Source: Clostridium ihumii AP5
Lineage (GTDB): Bacteria; Bacillota; Clostridia; Clostridiales; Clostridiaceae
Assembly: GCF_000612845.1 (NCBI RefSeq)
Contig: NZ_CCAT010000070.1
Span: 1-64,000 of the forward strand
DNA length: 64,000 nucleotides
Reading direction: 5' to 3'
Shown: positions 1 through 8,735 of the stretch, in pieces
How the letters are laid out: each line of letters opens with the position of its first letter
How positions within the stretch are numbered: position 1 is the stretch's first letter
Made by a program: the position numbers and the translations under genes
Notes under the pieces: generated by a model
Database searches by the model: none
Told to the model about the DNA's origin: nothing
What the model saw: only the letters and a program-made list of their open reading frames with translations

Positions 1-7
1 AAAAACC

Positions 8-30
8 GCCAATACTAAAGTCTCAGCTAC
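8..30 (-). repeat. REP-like hairpin 1
   Basis: On the minus strand, GTAG is followed by a 9-position stem with one mismatch around a TT loop. It is the inverted partner of the copy at 63-84. Confidence 0.5.
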
Positions 31-62
31 AAAGGGGTAAAAGAGATTTCACTTCAATTTTT

Positions 63-84
63 GTAGGCGAGGTTTCAACCTTGC
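63..84 (+). repeat. REP-like hairpin 2
   Basis: GTAG, then GCGAGGTT-TC-AACCTTGC, an 8 bp stem with one G-T pair. The stem sequence differs from the other copies but the pairing is kept. Confidence 0.55.
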
Positions 85-128
85 AAATTATATTATGTTA
101 TATTAAAGCTTGTTCAAATATGTGTAAT

Positions 129-150
129 GTAGGGTGGAATTCATTCTACC
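129..150 (+). repeat. REP-like hairpin 3
   Basis: GTAG, then GGTGGAAT-TC-ATTCTACC, an 8 bp stem including one G-T pair. Confidence 0.55.
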
Positions 151-181
151 TAGACTTAGGTCAGTATCCAAATCAAAGACC

Positions 182-204
182 GCCAAAGTTAAAACTTCGG
201 CTAC
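182..204 (-). repeat. REP-like hairpin 4
   Basis: On the minus strand, GTAG is followed by CCGAAGTT-TT-AACTTTGG, fully paired with one G-T pair. It is inverted relative to the copy at 251-273. Confidence 0.55.
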
Positions 205-250
205 AAAGGGGAAAGAGATTAATGTGCCACATATTTATTGATTTTTTTCT

Positions 251-273
251 GTAGGGTGGAATTTATTCTACCC
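251..273 (+). repeat. REP-like hairpin 5
   Basis: GTAG, then GGTGGAAT-TT-ATTCTACC. It is almost identical to hairpin 3 but has a TT loop. Confidence 0.55.
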
Positions 274-492
274 ATTTAAATGTTCCAATTATTGAAAAAC
301 AAAATAGTTAATAAAACATTTATAAAAAATTCATATAACTGTTACAAAAGAATTATCAGTGTGTTACTATCTATGTGGATTTAAGATAGTATAAAAAAAT
401 ATAATATGACGTAGTAATGAAGATAAAGTAAGTACAAATAAAATCAATGTAAATGTTTTCTGGCGTCATGAAGTTTTCATAGGGGGATAATT

Positions 493-2088
493 ATGAAGAG
501 TAAAAAATTTTTATGTTTAGCATTATCTGCATTCCTAACTTTAGGTATGGTTGGATGTGGAAGTAATACAAAAAATAATAAAGAAGCAAGTGCAGAGACT
601 GCACAAACAGAAAAGGCAAAAATAAAAGATGGGGGAACAATGGTTTTTTCTTCTACAACAGATCCAACTTGTTTAAATCCATTTTTCCAAAACAACAGAG
701 TTACATTTACTGTAAACAATGCATTGTTTGATCCATTATTTGTAGCAGATAAGGATGAAACAAGATATTATTTAGCAGATAATATGGAAGTTTCAGAAGA
801 TAAACTTACATATAAAATAAAGTTAAAAGATAATTTAAAATGGCATGATGGTGAAAAAATTACAGCTGATGATTTAATTTTTACAATAAATATGGCTAAA
901 GATGAAAAACAAGGAATAGCTGACAGACAAACATTTATAATAGATGGAAAAGAAGTTGAAGTTAAAAAGATTGATGATTTAACAGTAGAGTTTAAATTAC
1001 CGCAAGCATATGCACCATTTGATGCAGGTATAGGTTCATTAAGAATTTTACCTAAGCATATATTTGATGGTGAAAAGAACTTAGCACAATCAGAAAAAAA
1101 TAATAATCCAATAGGTTCAGGTCCATTCAAATTTAAAGAATGGAAAAAAGGAGAAACATTATCATTAGAAAGATTTGACGATTACTATAGTGGAAGACCA
1201 CACTTAGATGGGATTGTATATAGAATAATACCAGATGCTAACTCTGGAAAGGTTGCTTTTGAAAATGGAGAAGTTTCTGCAACATATTTAAGTGAAGAAA
1301 AATATGAAAGATTTTCACAAGATGAAAATTTCAAAACATATTCTTTTGATGAGGGAATGTTAAATTATATAATTTTTAATGAAAAAAATGAAAATTTAAA
1401 GAAAAAAGAAGTAAGACAAGCTATTTGTTATGCTTTAGATAAGGAAGAAATATTAAAAACTATATTTAAAAATTTAGAGAATACACAAAAAGCATATTCT
1501 ATATTAGTACCAAGCACTAAATATTACACTGAAGATGTAGAAAAATATGAAAATAACATTGAAAAAGCCAAGGAACTTTTAAAGAAAGCTGGAGCTGAAA
1601 ATATAAAACTTGAATTCCAATACAATGCAGGTGATGACAATATTGTTATGATGGTAAAACAACAGCTAGAAAAAATAGGCATAGAAGTAGAACCAAAACA
1701 AATAGATACAAATGCATTCTTTGCTAAATTATTTGGAGAACAAGAAAGAGATTATGACATAATATACAATGGATATGTAATGGGTAGTGATCCAGATGGA
1801 TATGCATCTGCGTTTGTTAAAGATGGAGAAATGAATGCACAATTCTATGATAATAAGGAATTAGATGAGTTATGGAAAAAAGGTGCTAAAGAAGTTGATG
1901 AAAACAAAAGAAAAGAAATATATGAAAAAATTCAAAAAACAATAGCTGATGATGCTGTAGTATATCCAATAGAATATACTAAATCATTAATTGGAGTGAG
2001 TGCTAAAATTGGTGGAGTTGAAGAAGCCAAATTAGTTCCAATATATATGTTTGAAGATTTATCAAAACTTTATATGACAGAAGAATAG
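493..2088 (+). CDS. Oligopeptide ABC transporter substrate-binding lipoprotein (SBP family 5)
   Basis: This 531-residue protein is the extracellular solute receptor of a peptide/nickel-type ABC importer. The N-terminus is a lipoprotein signal: lysines, a hydrophobic stretch, then MVGC with Cys22 as the expected lipidated residue, followed by an Asn/Lys/Glu-rich linker. The mature part begins with the DGGTMVF strand typical of family 5 binding proteins and contains the LKWHDGEKITADD and GSGPFKF motifs of DppA/OppA. The length is normal for the family. A GGGGGAT ribosome-binding site sits 6-7 bases before the ATG. Two permease genes follow on the same strand after a 69-base gap, so this is probably the first gene of their operon. 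The ligand (peptide or nickel) cannot be told from the sequence. Confidence 0.92.
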   Translation: MKSKKFLCLALSAFLTLGMVGCGSNTKNNKEASAETAQTEKAKIKDGGTMVFSSTTDPTCLNPFFQNNRVTFTVNNALFDPLFVADKDETRYYLADNMEVSEDKLTYKIKLKDNLKWHDGEKITADDLIFTINMAKDEKQGIADRQTFIIDGKEVEVKKIDDLTVEFKLPQAYAPFDAGIGSLRILPKHIFDGEKNLAQSEKNNNPIGSGPFKFKEWKKGETLSLERFDDYYSGRPHLDGIVYRIIPDANSGKVAFENGEVSATYLSEEKYERFSQDENFKTYSFDEGMLNYIIFNEKNENLKKKEVRQAICYALDKEEILKTIFKNLENTQKAYSILVPSTKYYTEDVEKYENNIEKAKELLKKAGAENIKLEFQYNAGDDNIVMMVKQQLEKIGIEVEPKQIDTNAFFAKLFGEQERDYDIIYNGYVMGSDPDGYASAFVKDGEMNAQFYDNKELDELWKKGAKEVDENKRKEIYEKIQKTIADDAVVYPIEYTKSLIGVSAKIGGVEEAKLVPIYMFEDLSKLYMTEE

Positions 2089-2157
2089 TTAAAAATAGGC
2101 TCATTTACCTTTTGTAAAAAATAGGTTTTTGGGCCTTTTTATATAAGGGGTGAATTT

Positions 2158-3117
2158 ATGAAAGAGAAAATTATAAAAAGAATTTTAGAAGCGATACCTA
2201 TGCTATTATTCATTTCATTTGTGTCATTTTTGCTTATGAATTTAGCACCAGGTGACCCAGCACAGGGATTTATAACACCGAAAATGTCAAAGGAACAAGC
2301 TGAGTTAATAAGAGCTAACTTAGGACTTGATAAACCAATGTTAACTAGATATGTGATATGGCTTCAAGGTGTGTTTAAAGGTGATTTAGGATATTCACTC
2401 ATAACAAGACAGCCAGTTGCAAGTGAGATTTTATCAAGGATGTTACCAACGCTAGGACTTATGGGTGCATCTATGATTTTTTCGGTTATTATATCAATTC
2501 CATTAGGGTTATACATAGCACTTCATAGAAATAAAACTTTAGATAATGTTGTAAATGTTTTAAATTATATAGGAATATCTATACCAAGTTTTTGGTTTGC
2601 CATGATTTTGATAACTATTTTTTCTCTCAAGTTAAAATGGGTTCCCAGTGTCGGTATGAGGAGTATAGGGGTTACGTCTACAGTTGATTTATTAAAACAT
2701 GGAATACTTCCAACGATTGTACTGAGCTTTTCTAGTATAGCCGTATTAACTAGATATGTAAGATCTAGTACCATAAATGAATTAAAACAAGATTACATAA
2801 TAACAGCTATGGCTAAAGGACTTTCAAGAAATGAAATATTATTTAAGCAAGTAATGAAAAATTCACTATTACCTATAGTTACGATATTAGGTATGAGTTT
2901 ACCATCTTTAGTATCAGGTGCATTTATAACAGAAACTATATTTGGATGGCCTGGCATGGGAAGACTTGGTATGAATGCTATAAAAGCATTAGATTATCCA
3001 GTAATTATGGCTATGACAATGCTCACATCAATAATGGTTGTTTTAGGAAATTTAATTGCAGATATATCTTGTATGATTATAGATCCAAGAACACGTAGAG
3101 GTGATAATAATGACTAG
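2158..3117 (+). CDS. Peptide ABC transporter permease, DppB/OppB type
   Basis: This 319-residue inner-membrane permease is the first of the pair that forms the channel of the peptide importer. It has the N-terminal helix and the NLAPGDPA motif that mark DppB/OppB/GsiC proteins, several membrane segments, and the ABC-permease EAA loop near residues 215-235 (a TAMAKGLSRNEILFK-like stretch) that contacts the ATPase. The start follows an AAGGGGTG ribosome-binding site. Its end overlaps the next permease gene by 8 bases, which implies translational coupling. Confidence 0.92.
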   Translation: MKEKIIKRILEAIPMLLFISFVSFLLMNLAPGDPAQGFITPKMSKEQAELIRANLGLDKPMLTRYVIWLQGVFKGDLGYSLITRQPVASEILSRMLPTLGLMGASMIFSVIISIPLGLYIALHRNKTLDNVVNVLNYIGISIPSFWFAMILITIFSLKLKWVPSVGMRSIGVTSTVDLLKHGILPTIVLSFSSIAVLTRYVRSSTINELKQDYIITAMAKGLSRNEILFKQVMKNSLLPIVTILGMSLPSLVSGAFITETIFGWPGMGRLGMNAIKALDYPVIMAMTMLTSIMVVLGNLIADISCMIIDPRTRRGDNND

Positions 3118-3952
3118 GAATAAAACTTTAAAACAAAAAATCTTAAGAGAATTAAAAAGAAATAGATTAGGAATGTTTTCATTAATATCATTAATAGTAA
3201 TAATATTATTAGCTATATTTGCATTTATAAGTCCGTATGATCCGAATAAAATAGATTTAATTTATAAATTTGAGGGGCCAACATTGAAACATATATTTGG
3301 AACTGATGGCTTAGGAAGGGATTATTTTACTAGAGCACTATATGGAACAAGGGTATCGTTAACTGTAGGGATTATGTCAATGATTGTATCAATAGTAATT
3401 GGAACATTGGTTGGTGCAATAAGTGGACTAGTAGGAGGTAAAGTTGATGCTATAATTATGAGAATTATAGATATGCTCATGAGTATACCACTATTTTTCT
3501 TATTATTAATAGCTAATGCTTATTTAAAACCTAGTTTAATAAACATAATAGTTATTATAGGTATTTTTGGATGGATGGGAATAGCGAGAATAGTTCGTGC
3601 AGAGACGCTTTCTTTAAAACAAAGAGATTTTATTCTATGTGCGAAGGCTTTGGGAGCTAATAATAAAAATATATTAAAATCACATATTATACCTAATGTT
3701 TTCTCAACAGTTTTAGTAGCTGCTAGTATTAACATAGCAGATGCAATATTAACAGAATCAGCACTTAGTTTTATGGGATTGGGAGTTCAACAACCAATGT
3801 CATCACTTGGAAGTATGTTACAAGCAGCACAGTCAAGGATGGCGGATAAAGCATATCTTGCTGTATTTCCAGGGGTTATTATATTGTTAATAGTTTTAAG
3901 TTTTAATGTTCTTGGAGATGTTTTAAGAATAGGGCTAGATCCAGAAGAGTAA
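3110..3952 (+). CDS. Peptide ABC transporter permease, DppC/OppC type
   Basis: This 280-residue second permease has the N-terminal OppC_N-like helix, the FGTDGLGRDYFTR motif near residue 60 that is diagnostic of DppC/OppC proteins, and an EAA loop near residues 180-200 (CAKALGANNKNILKSH). I chose the ATG at 3110 because AGAGGTG lies 6 bases before it; a GTG at 3101 falls inside that ribosome-binding site. A strong terminator follows. The usual DppD and DppF ATPase genes are missing: the next gene is on the other strand. Confidence 0.9.
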   Translation: MTRNKTLKQKILRELKRNRLGMFSLISLIVIILLAIFAFISPYDPNKIDLIYKFEGPTLKHIFGTDGLGRDYFTRALYGTRVSLTVGIMSMIVSIVIGTLVGAISGLVGGKVDAIIMRIIDMLMSIPLFFLLLIANAYLKPSLINIIVIIGIFGWMGIARIVRAETLSLKQRDFILCAKALGANNKNILKSHIIPNVFSTVLVAASINIADAILTESALSFMGLGVQQPMSSLGSMLQAAQSRMADKAYLAVFPGVIILLIVLSFNVLGDVLRIGLDPEE

Positions 3953-3956
3953 AATA

Positions 3957-3986
3957 GAAAAAAGTGAGGCGATAGCCTCACTTTTT
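3957..3986. terminator. Intrinsic terminator, probably bidirectional
   Basis: AAAAAGTGAGGC-gata-GCCTCACTTTTT forms a 12 bp stem with A- and T-runs at its sides. It lies between the converging dppC-like and marR-like genes. Confidence 0.85.
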
Positions 3987-4004
3987 ATGTATATAATAAG
4001 TAAG

Positions 4005-4475
4005 CTACTTTTTTTCTCTACATTTAACATTGTAAATAATAGATTGTATGCTAGTTAAATGGTGGAGAAGAGCATTTAATTCATCATCTGTAAAATCACA
4101 GAGACTTTCTTTAAGGTTATTTATAGCTGAGTTTTTAAAGTAATCAACTAGATTTTCACCTTTTTTAGTAAGTGATAATTTATTGATACGTCTATCTCGA
4201 GAGTCAACTGATTTAATAACTAAATCTTTATCTATTAAATTATTTACAATGGGAGTTAAATTACATTTATTAATACACAATCTATCTGATATATCTGTCA
4301 TGTTTAGAACTCCAAAAGTATCTAGTAAATTTAAAATATTTCTGTGAGAAGGTGGCAGACAACAGTGATTATTTGCATTAGTAGATATAGAGTCTATTTT
4401 ACTAAAGTTTTTTATAAACATGGGAAAAATGGTTAAAACACCTTCTGCTATACTAGTAAGATTTTTATCATCCAT
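4005..4475 (-). CDS. MarR-family transcriptional regulator
   Basis: This 156-residue protein has the MarR winged-helix plan: an N-terminal dimerisation helix, recognition region (MTDISDRLCINKCNLTPIVNNL) and a wing with DSRDRRINKLSLTKKG, the most conserved MarR stretch. Two cysteines occur together near residue 38 (HCC). A longer reading frame begins six codons upstream, but only the chosen ATG has a ribosome-binding site (GGAGC, 7-8 bases away). No obvious target is adjacent; the neighbours are the converging peptide permease and the reverse rubrerythrin, so a redox or antibiotic-efflux role would be a guess. Confidence 0.88.
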   Translation of the reverse strand: MDDKNLTSIAEGVLTIFPMFIKNFSKIDSISTNANNHCCLPPSHRNILNLLDTFGVLNMTDISDRLCINKCNLTPIVNNLIDKDLVIKSVDSRDRRINKLSLTKKGENLVDYFKNSAINNLKESLCDFTDDELNALLHHLTSIQSIIYNVKCREKK

Positions 4476-4660
4476 AAAAATTGCTCCTAACATTGATAAT
4501 TTAAAAATATATATAATACTAAGAACGGTTAATAAGTTCTAAAGTTAGATTATAAAATAATTAAGTCTTATAAAATTTGTGTATAAAATTAACTAAATAA
4601 TTTTATAAGACTATAATTATATTTTGACTCAAATAGAAATAAATGTCAACAATGGACATA

Positions 4661-4695
4661 AAAACAAGCATGAGATTTAATCTCATGCTTGTTTT
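4661..4695. terminator. Terminator downstream of the reverse rubrerythrin gene
   Basis: AAAACAAGCATGAGAT and its complement are separated by three bases, with T's at the outside on both strands. It ends the minus-strand rubrerythrin transcript. Confidence 0.75.
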
Positions 4696-4698
4696 AAA

Positions 4699-5247
4699 TT
4701 ACTTATTAAAATATCTATTTAATAATCCATTAAATGCAGCGCCGTGTCTAGCTTCATCTTTACACATTTCATGAACTGTATCATGAATAGCATCTAGATT
4801 TAATTTTTTAGCAAGAGTTGCTAAATCTTTTTTACCTTGGCAAGCACCATGTTCAGCATCAACTCTAGCTTGTAAATTAGCTTTAGTATCAGCAGAAAGA
4901 ACTTCTCCTAATAATTCAGCAAATTTAGCAGCATGTTCTGCTTCTTCAAAAGCTATTCTTTTATAAGCTTCAGCTACTTCAGGAAAGCCTTCTCTATCTG
5001 CTTGACGACTCATTGCAAGATACATTCCAACTTCTGTACATTCTCCAGTGAAATTAGCTCTTAAACCTTCTACAACTTCAGGATCTAAGTCTTTAATGGA
5101 ACCAATTCTATGTTCATCAGCCCAAGACATTCCTTCTTCATTTTTTTCTATAAATTTACTAGAGTCAGCTTTACAAATAGGACAAAACTCAGGAGGTGTA
5201 TCTCCTTCATGAATATAACCACAAACTGTACAAACAAACTTCTTCAT
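4699..5247 (-). CDS. Reverse rubrerythrin (N-terminal rubredoxin domain)
   Basis: This 182-residue non-haem iron protein reduces hydrogen peroxide and oxygen in anaerobes. The order of domains is inverted relative to classical rubrerythrin: the rubredoxin iron site (CTVC and CPIC cysteine pairs) occupies residues 1-40, and a ferritin-like four-helix di-iron domain with [18 protein letters not shown] and DEARHGAAF motifs follows. That is the arrangement of the clostridial reverse rubrerythrins that accept electrons from NADH via flavoproteins and rubredoxin. The start was set at the ATG 9 bases after GGAAGG rather than at the ATG touching it. The gene has its own promoter region and terminator, so it is monocistronic; such genes are usually under PerR control. 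Confidence 0.93.
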   Translation of the reverse strand: MKKFVCTVCGYIHEGDTPPEFCPICKADSSKFIEKNEEGMSWADEHRIGSIKDLDPEVVEGLRANFTGECTEVGMYLAMSRQADREGFPEVAEAYKRIAFEEAEHAAKFAELLGEVLSADTKANLQARVDAEHGACQGKKDLATLAKKLNLDAIHDTVHEMCKDEARHGAAFNGLLNRYFNK

Positions 5248-5564
5248 AATTAACATCCTTCCATAAACATAATAATATTATTTTAAAATTTTAATATAAT
5301 CAATTGATATAATAATTAAATTTATTATATGTAAAAAGTAACTTTTTAAAACATATAGATATAAATTAAAGTTAATATTTATATCTATTTCAAATTATGA
5401 ACTTTGAGTAAATAAGTTAAATATATAATTTAAATCTATATTGTTAAAAACATTATACACATACAGAAAAAATCAATCAATGACAAAATCAAGAATATTA
5501 GTTATGTTCATAATAAATTAAAAATTTTGTAATATTAAATGTATTTAATGGACATAAATTCCAA
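5248..5564. other. Upstream region of the reverse rubrerythrin gene
   Basis: No gene is seen. The one ordered feature is a 22-base palindrome at 5308-5329 (TATAATAA, six bases, TTATTATA). It resembles the AT-rich inverted repeats bound by PerR/Fur-type repressors and lies about 60 bases upstream of the start codon. In DNA this A/T-rich it could be chance. Confidence 0.4.
5308..5329. promoter_or_regulatory. Possible PerR-like operator
   Basis: TATAATAA-N6-TTATTATA is a perfect 8+8 inverted repeat ahead of a peroxide-reductase gene. The PerR assignment is inferred from context; the match to TTATAATnATTATAA is only partial. Confidence 0.3.
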
Positions 5565-6260
5565 TCAATAAGATATCAATGATGAAATATGTTCTAAATC
5601 TATTATTTTTATTGTGGATCTGTCAAAGTCTATTAGATTATCATTTTTCATATTAATAAGTTCTCTTGAAAGTGATGGCCGTTGGACGCCTAGATATTCT
5701 GAAAGTGCTTTTTTAGACATTGGTAAGTGCAAGGAAAGAGTATTTTGTTTCTTGTATTCACTTAAAATAAAGTAACATATTTTTTGGCGTAAGGATTCAA
5801 ATGAAAGAAGTGTTACTTTTTTATTTAAAGTTAGTATTTTAGAAGATAGTAAATTCATAAAGTTATTCAAAATTTTTTTGTTGTTAAGAAGAGATAAAAT
5901 ATCATCTTTTGAGATATAAAGCACTTTAGTGCCCCTATATGCAACAATTGTAGCTGGGTATGTATTTTCATTAGAAAATATAATAGCCTCTCCAAAAGTG
6001 TTTCCAGCAGTTAATGTATTAATGGATACTATTTTTCCGTTGGAATAATGCTTTTGAATATCAACAGTGCCTTCTAGAACAATTGATAATTTTGAGCAAT
6101 TGTCTCCCTCAAAATTCAAAATACAAGACTTGCATTGAGCACAGTTTTTGCACTTATCGTAAATAGTATAAGAAACATTTTTTAGAATATCCTCTAATTC
6201 TCTTTCGGATAATCCTTTGAAAATTTTGCATTTTTTTAAAATAAAAATTAAATCATTCAT
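5565..6260 (-). CDS. Crp/Fnr-family regulator with a cysteine cluster
   Basis: This 231-residue protein has a cyclic-nucleotide-binding-type beta-barrel (LSIVLEGTVDI, then GNTFGE near residues 57-92), a dimerisation helix, and a C-terminal HTH_Crp domain whose recognition region reads SKKALSEYLGVQRPSLSRELINM. The cAMP-binding arginine/serine signature is not evident. An unusual segment replaces the loop before the barrel: cysteines at about 37, 40, 43 and 46 spaced CX2CX2CX2C, plus Cys55 and an N-terminal Cys11. That could hold an iron-sulfur cluster or be a redox switch, which fits the neighbouring peroxide-reducing rubrerythrin. Ligand and targets are unknown. Confidence 0.9.
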   Translation of the reverse strand: MNDLIFILKKCKIFKGLSERELEDILKNVSYTIYDKCKNCAQCKSCILNFEGDNCSKLSIVLEGTVDIQKHYSNGKIVSINTLTAGNTFGEAIIFSNENTYPATIVAYRGTKVLYISKDDILSLLNNKKILNNFMNLLSSKILTLNKKVTLLSFESLRQKICYFILSEYKKQNTLSLHLPMSKKALSEYLGVQRPSLSRELINMKNDNLIDFDRSTIKIIDLEHISSLISY

Positions 6261-7058
6261 AAGCTATTTTCCTTTTTAATTATAAAAAATCAGTATATTT
6301 TTATATTTCAAATCTGTTTTATTTAAATTATATCAAAATAAAAGTAGATTTCAATTTAAGAACTATTAATTTTATATTTGGAATCTAAATCAAAATATAG
6401 TAATACAAGTTAAAACTTTTAGTTATTCATGTTTTAGTTGAAAATTTTAAATCTAAGTTTTAATCTATATTTTTAAAAATTGACAATGGACAGTGAAGGT
6501 GAAAATTGGACTTCCAATTTTAAAGAATGATTTTTTATTAAATTTACTAAGTAAATTAATTGAAAACAATATAAAAACGTAGTTTTTAAGCATTTCTATT
6601 TTTAGATATTAGGAACGAAGTGAGTAATATCTACCATAACTATTCACTCTTAACTCTTACTTGGTTCCAAATATAAAAATATAAATAAACTGTAAGCTTA
6701 ATGATATCATTTGATAAAGGTGTTATTTAAAATTCAAACTTGGAACCCTATATAATAATTTATTTTGATAGCTATAAAACATATAAATTTTGCATAAAAT
6801 TTGATTATAATTTTCTTATTATATATAATATGAAAGAAATGTTTATTTTATTTACTATAAAATAATAAAATATTCGCTTAATTAATATATTTTTATGTAT
6901 AATAGTATATAAATACATACTATTTTTAGAGAAGTGCAAATGTAGCTGGAATAAACGTAGAGAAACAAATTTTAAAAAGATTAATTAATATATAAGTAAA
7001 AATTAGAATTTGTAGCTCTTTTAGAAAAAACTATTAAGTAAAATAGAGGGAAGAAAAA
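6261..7058. other. 800-bp intergenic region carrying dispersed element copy A
   Basis: No protein gene is supported. Positions 6478-6754 hold a full-length copy of the dispersed structured element. The remaining bases up to the dCMP-deaminase gene are AT-rich, with no clear promoter. Confidence 0.6.
6478..6754 (+). repeat. Dispersed structured element, copy A (full length)
   Basis: Four stem-loops follow one another: AAAATTGG/CCAATTTT (6502-6521), TTAAATTTAC/GTAAATTAA (6538-6559), AAAAAC/GTTTTT (6573-6587) and AGATATT/AATATCT (6604-6632). A heptamer-like tract (ACTCTTA repeats) then leads into the 3' module GGTTCCAA (6663-6670) ... TTGGAACC (6740-6747), which encloses AAATAA/TTATTT pairing and a TATCA/TGATA hairpin. 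Copies B and F share this order with compensatory base changes. It has no reading frame of note. Confidence 0.7.
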
Positions 7059-7547
7059 ATGAATAGAATAGATAAACAAAATTATTATTTAGATATATGT
7101 GAAACTATACTTGAAAGGGGAACTTGTTTAAGAAGAAATTTTGCGGCTATAATAGTAAAAAATGATGAAATTATGGCGACAGGATATACAGGTGCACCTA
7201 GAGGAAGAAAAAACTGTAGTGATATAGGCAGATGTAAAAGAGAGGAATTAAATGTACCAAGAGGTACTAGATATGAAATATGTAGATCTGTTCATGCTGA
7301 ACAAAATGCAATAATTTCCGCAAGACGACATGATATGATAGGATCTACGCTGTATTTAGTTGGAAAAGAACAGAGTAGTGGTGAATTGGTAAAAAATGCA
7401 TCACCTTGTACTTTGTGCAAAAGATTTATAATAAATGCTGGAATAGAAACTGTTATAATAAGAGATAGCAAATCTGAATATAGGGAAGTTAAAGTAAGTG
7501 ATTGGATAGAAAATGATGATTCTCTAACAGAAGATGTTTCCTATTAA
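7059..7547 (+). CDS. dCMP deaminase family protein (ComEB-like)
   Basis: This 162-residue zinc enzyme of the cytidine/deoxycytidylate deaminase superfamily probably converts dCMP to dUMP for thymidylate synthesis. The zinc site is clear: HAEQNAI (His and catalytic Glu, about residues 71-77) and the PCTLCKRFI cysteine pair near residue 115. The N-terminal YNGAPRG-like loop (GYTGAPRGRKNCSD) is typical of dCMP deaminases. An AGAGGGAAG ribosome-binding site precedes the ATG. It sits just upstream of a cell-wall undecaprenyl-phosphate transferase gene, with a 39-base gap. Confidence 0.88.
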   Translation: MNRIDKQNYYLDICETILERGTCLRRNFAAIIVKNDEIMATGYTGAPRGRKNCSDIGRCKREELNVPRGTRYEICRSVHAEQNAIISARRHDMIGSTLYLVGKEQSSGELVKNASPCTLCKRFIINAGIETVIIRDSKSEYREVKVSDWIENDDSLTEDVSY

Positions 7548-7586
7548 AGTTTACTTAAAATAATAAAGAAATAGGATGGTTAGTAT

Positions 7587-8621
7587 ATGAATAATGTAAT
7601 TTTTTTAATGGGTATAACAGCACTTATATCAGCTGCAATTACACCATTAGTAAAAAAATTAGCAATAAAAGTTAATGCAATAGATGTACCTAAAGATGAA
7701 CGAAGAATACATAAAAAGCCAATTCCACGAATGGGAGGAGTTGCAATATACATAGCATTCATATGTGGAATTTTGCTAAATATTTCTCAGTTTTCATTAG
7801 ATGATTTAGGAATAGTGATTGGAGCTACGGTAATTGTCATAGGTGGTGTAATTGATGACATGAATGAATTAAGGCCAAGATATAAATTGGCATTTCAAAT
7901 AGTTGCTGCTTGTATACTTGTAGCATTTGGATTAAAAGTTAATGTTATAACTAATCCATTTGGTGTTGGAGGAGAATATATAAATTTAACAATCATTGGC
8001 ATACCTTTAACTATAATATGGATAATAGGTGTAACAAATGCATTTAATTTAATAGATGGATTAGATGGATTATCAGCAGGGGTAGGACTTATATCATCAT
8101 TGACACTATTAATAGTTTCATTCATAAATGGAAGGGCAGATGCTGTGTTTTTTACAACTATATTAGCAGGGTCTATACTAGGATTTTTGCCATATAACTT
8201 TAATCCAGCAAGTATATTTATGGGGGATACGGGAGCACAATTGATAGGATTCTTATTAGCAGCCACATCTATAAATGGAGCTATAAAATCAGCTGCAGCA
8301 TTAGTTATTGCGGTTCCACTTTTAGCATTAGGACTTCCTATATATGATACATTATTTGCAATAGTTAGAAGAAAAGTTAATGGAAAGCCTATATCACAAG
8401 GGGATAAGGGGCATCTTCATCATAGATTATTAGGATTAGGATTAAGTCAAAGACAAGCGGTTTTAATAATATATCTAATTAATGCAATTTTAGGTGGTGC
8501 GGCTATTATAGCAATGCAAGTAAGTAGTAAAAAGGCATACTTTTTATTAGCAACTGTAGTTGTGATTATAACAGGAATTGCATGGAAAATTGGACTTTTA
8601 CATGAAGAACACCATAAATAA
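7587..8621 (+). CDS. tagO: Undecaprenyl-phosphate N-acetylglucosaminyl-1-phosphate transferase (TagO/WecA family)
   Basis: This 344-residue polytopic membrane enzyme of the MraY/WecA/TagO family transfers a sugar-1-phosphate, usually GlcNAc-1-P, to undecaprenyl phosphate and so starts synthesis of a secondary wall polymer. Visible motifs are DDMNELRPR (Mg-binding aspartates, about residue 90), NAFNLIDGLDGLSAG (about 150-165), GFLPYNFNPASIFMGDTGA, and the HLHHRLL histidine motif on the cytoplasmic loop near residue 275. About ten hydrophobic segments are evident. The next gene makes ManNAc from GlcNAc, which supports a wall-polysaccharide or teichoic-acid role. Confidence 0.88.
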   Translation: MNNVIFLMGITALISAAITPLVKKLAIKVNAIDVPKDERRIHKKPIPRMGGVAIYIAFICGILLNISQFSLDDLGIVIGATVIVIGGVIDDMNELRPRYKLAFQIVAACILVAFGLKVNVITNPFGVGGEYINLTIIGIPLTIIWIIGVTNAFNLIDGLDGLSAGVGLISSLTLLIVSFINGRADAVFFTTILAGSILGFLPYNFNPASIFMGDTGAQLIGFLLAATSINGAIKSAAALVIAVPLLALGLPIYDTLFAIVRRKVNGKPISQGDKGHLHHRLLGLGLSQRQAVLIIYLINAILGGAAIIAMQVSSKKAYFLLATVVVIITGIAWKIGLLHEEHHK

Positions 8622-8735
8622 GTTAATTTGAAAAAATAAAATACATGAGAATAAATAAATATGGTAAAGTTATATTTAAAAAGCATAGAATATAATTTTA
8701 ACCATATTTATTATTATATAAACGGGGTGAAGCAT

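Larger units (their letters stand above)
1..492. other. Intergenic region with five GTAG-footed hairpin repeats
   Basis: No coding sequence is supported here. The first 273 bases hold five short palindromes, each with GTAG at the 5' foot, an 8-9 bp stem and a two-base loop: 8-30 (minus), 63-84 (plus), 129-150 (plus), 182-204 (minus) and 251-273 (plus). The two minus copies are each followed by the same spacer motif (ACAAAGGGG then AAAGAGATT) and then by a plus copy. Downstream, a TATAAT hexamer at 400-405 could serve the transporter operon, but I see no convincing -35 box. Confidence 0.6.

Noticed and set aside
2095-2145. Possible terminator or attenuator between the binding protein and permease genes
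   Set aside because: AAAAA-GGC and GCC-TTTTT could pair only around a bulge and a long loop; the stem is too weak to call, although partial attenuation would be normal for such operons.
6663-6747. T-box leader, suggested by TGGAACC near the 3' end of the repeated module
   Set aside because: There is no specifier loop, no full TGGNACCGCG box, no downstream terminator, and the downstream genes are not amino-acid or tRNA-charging genes.
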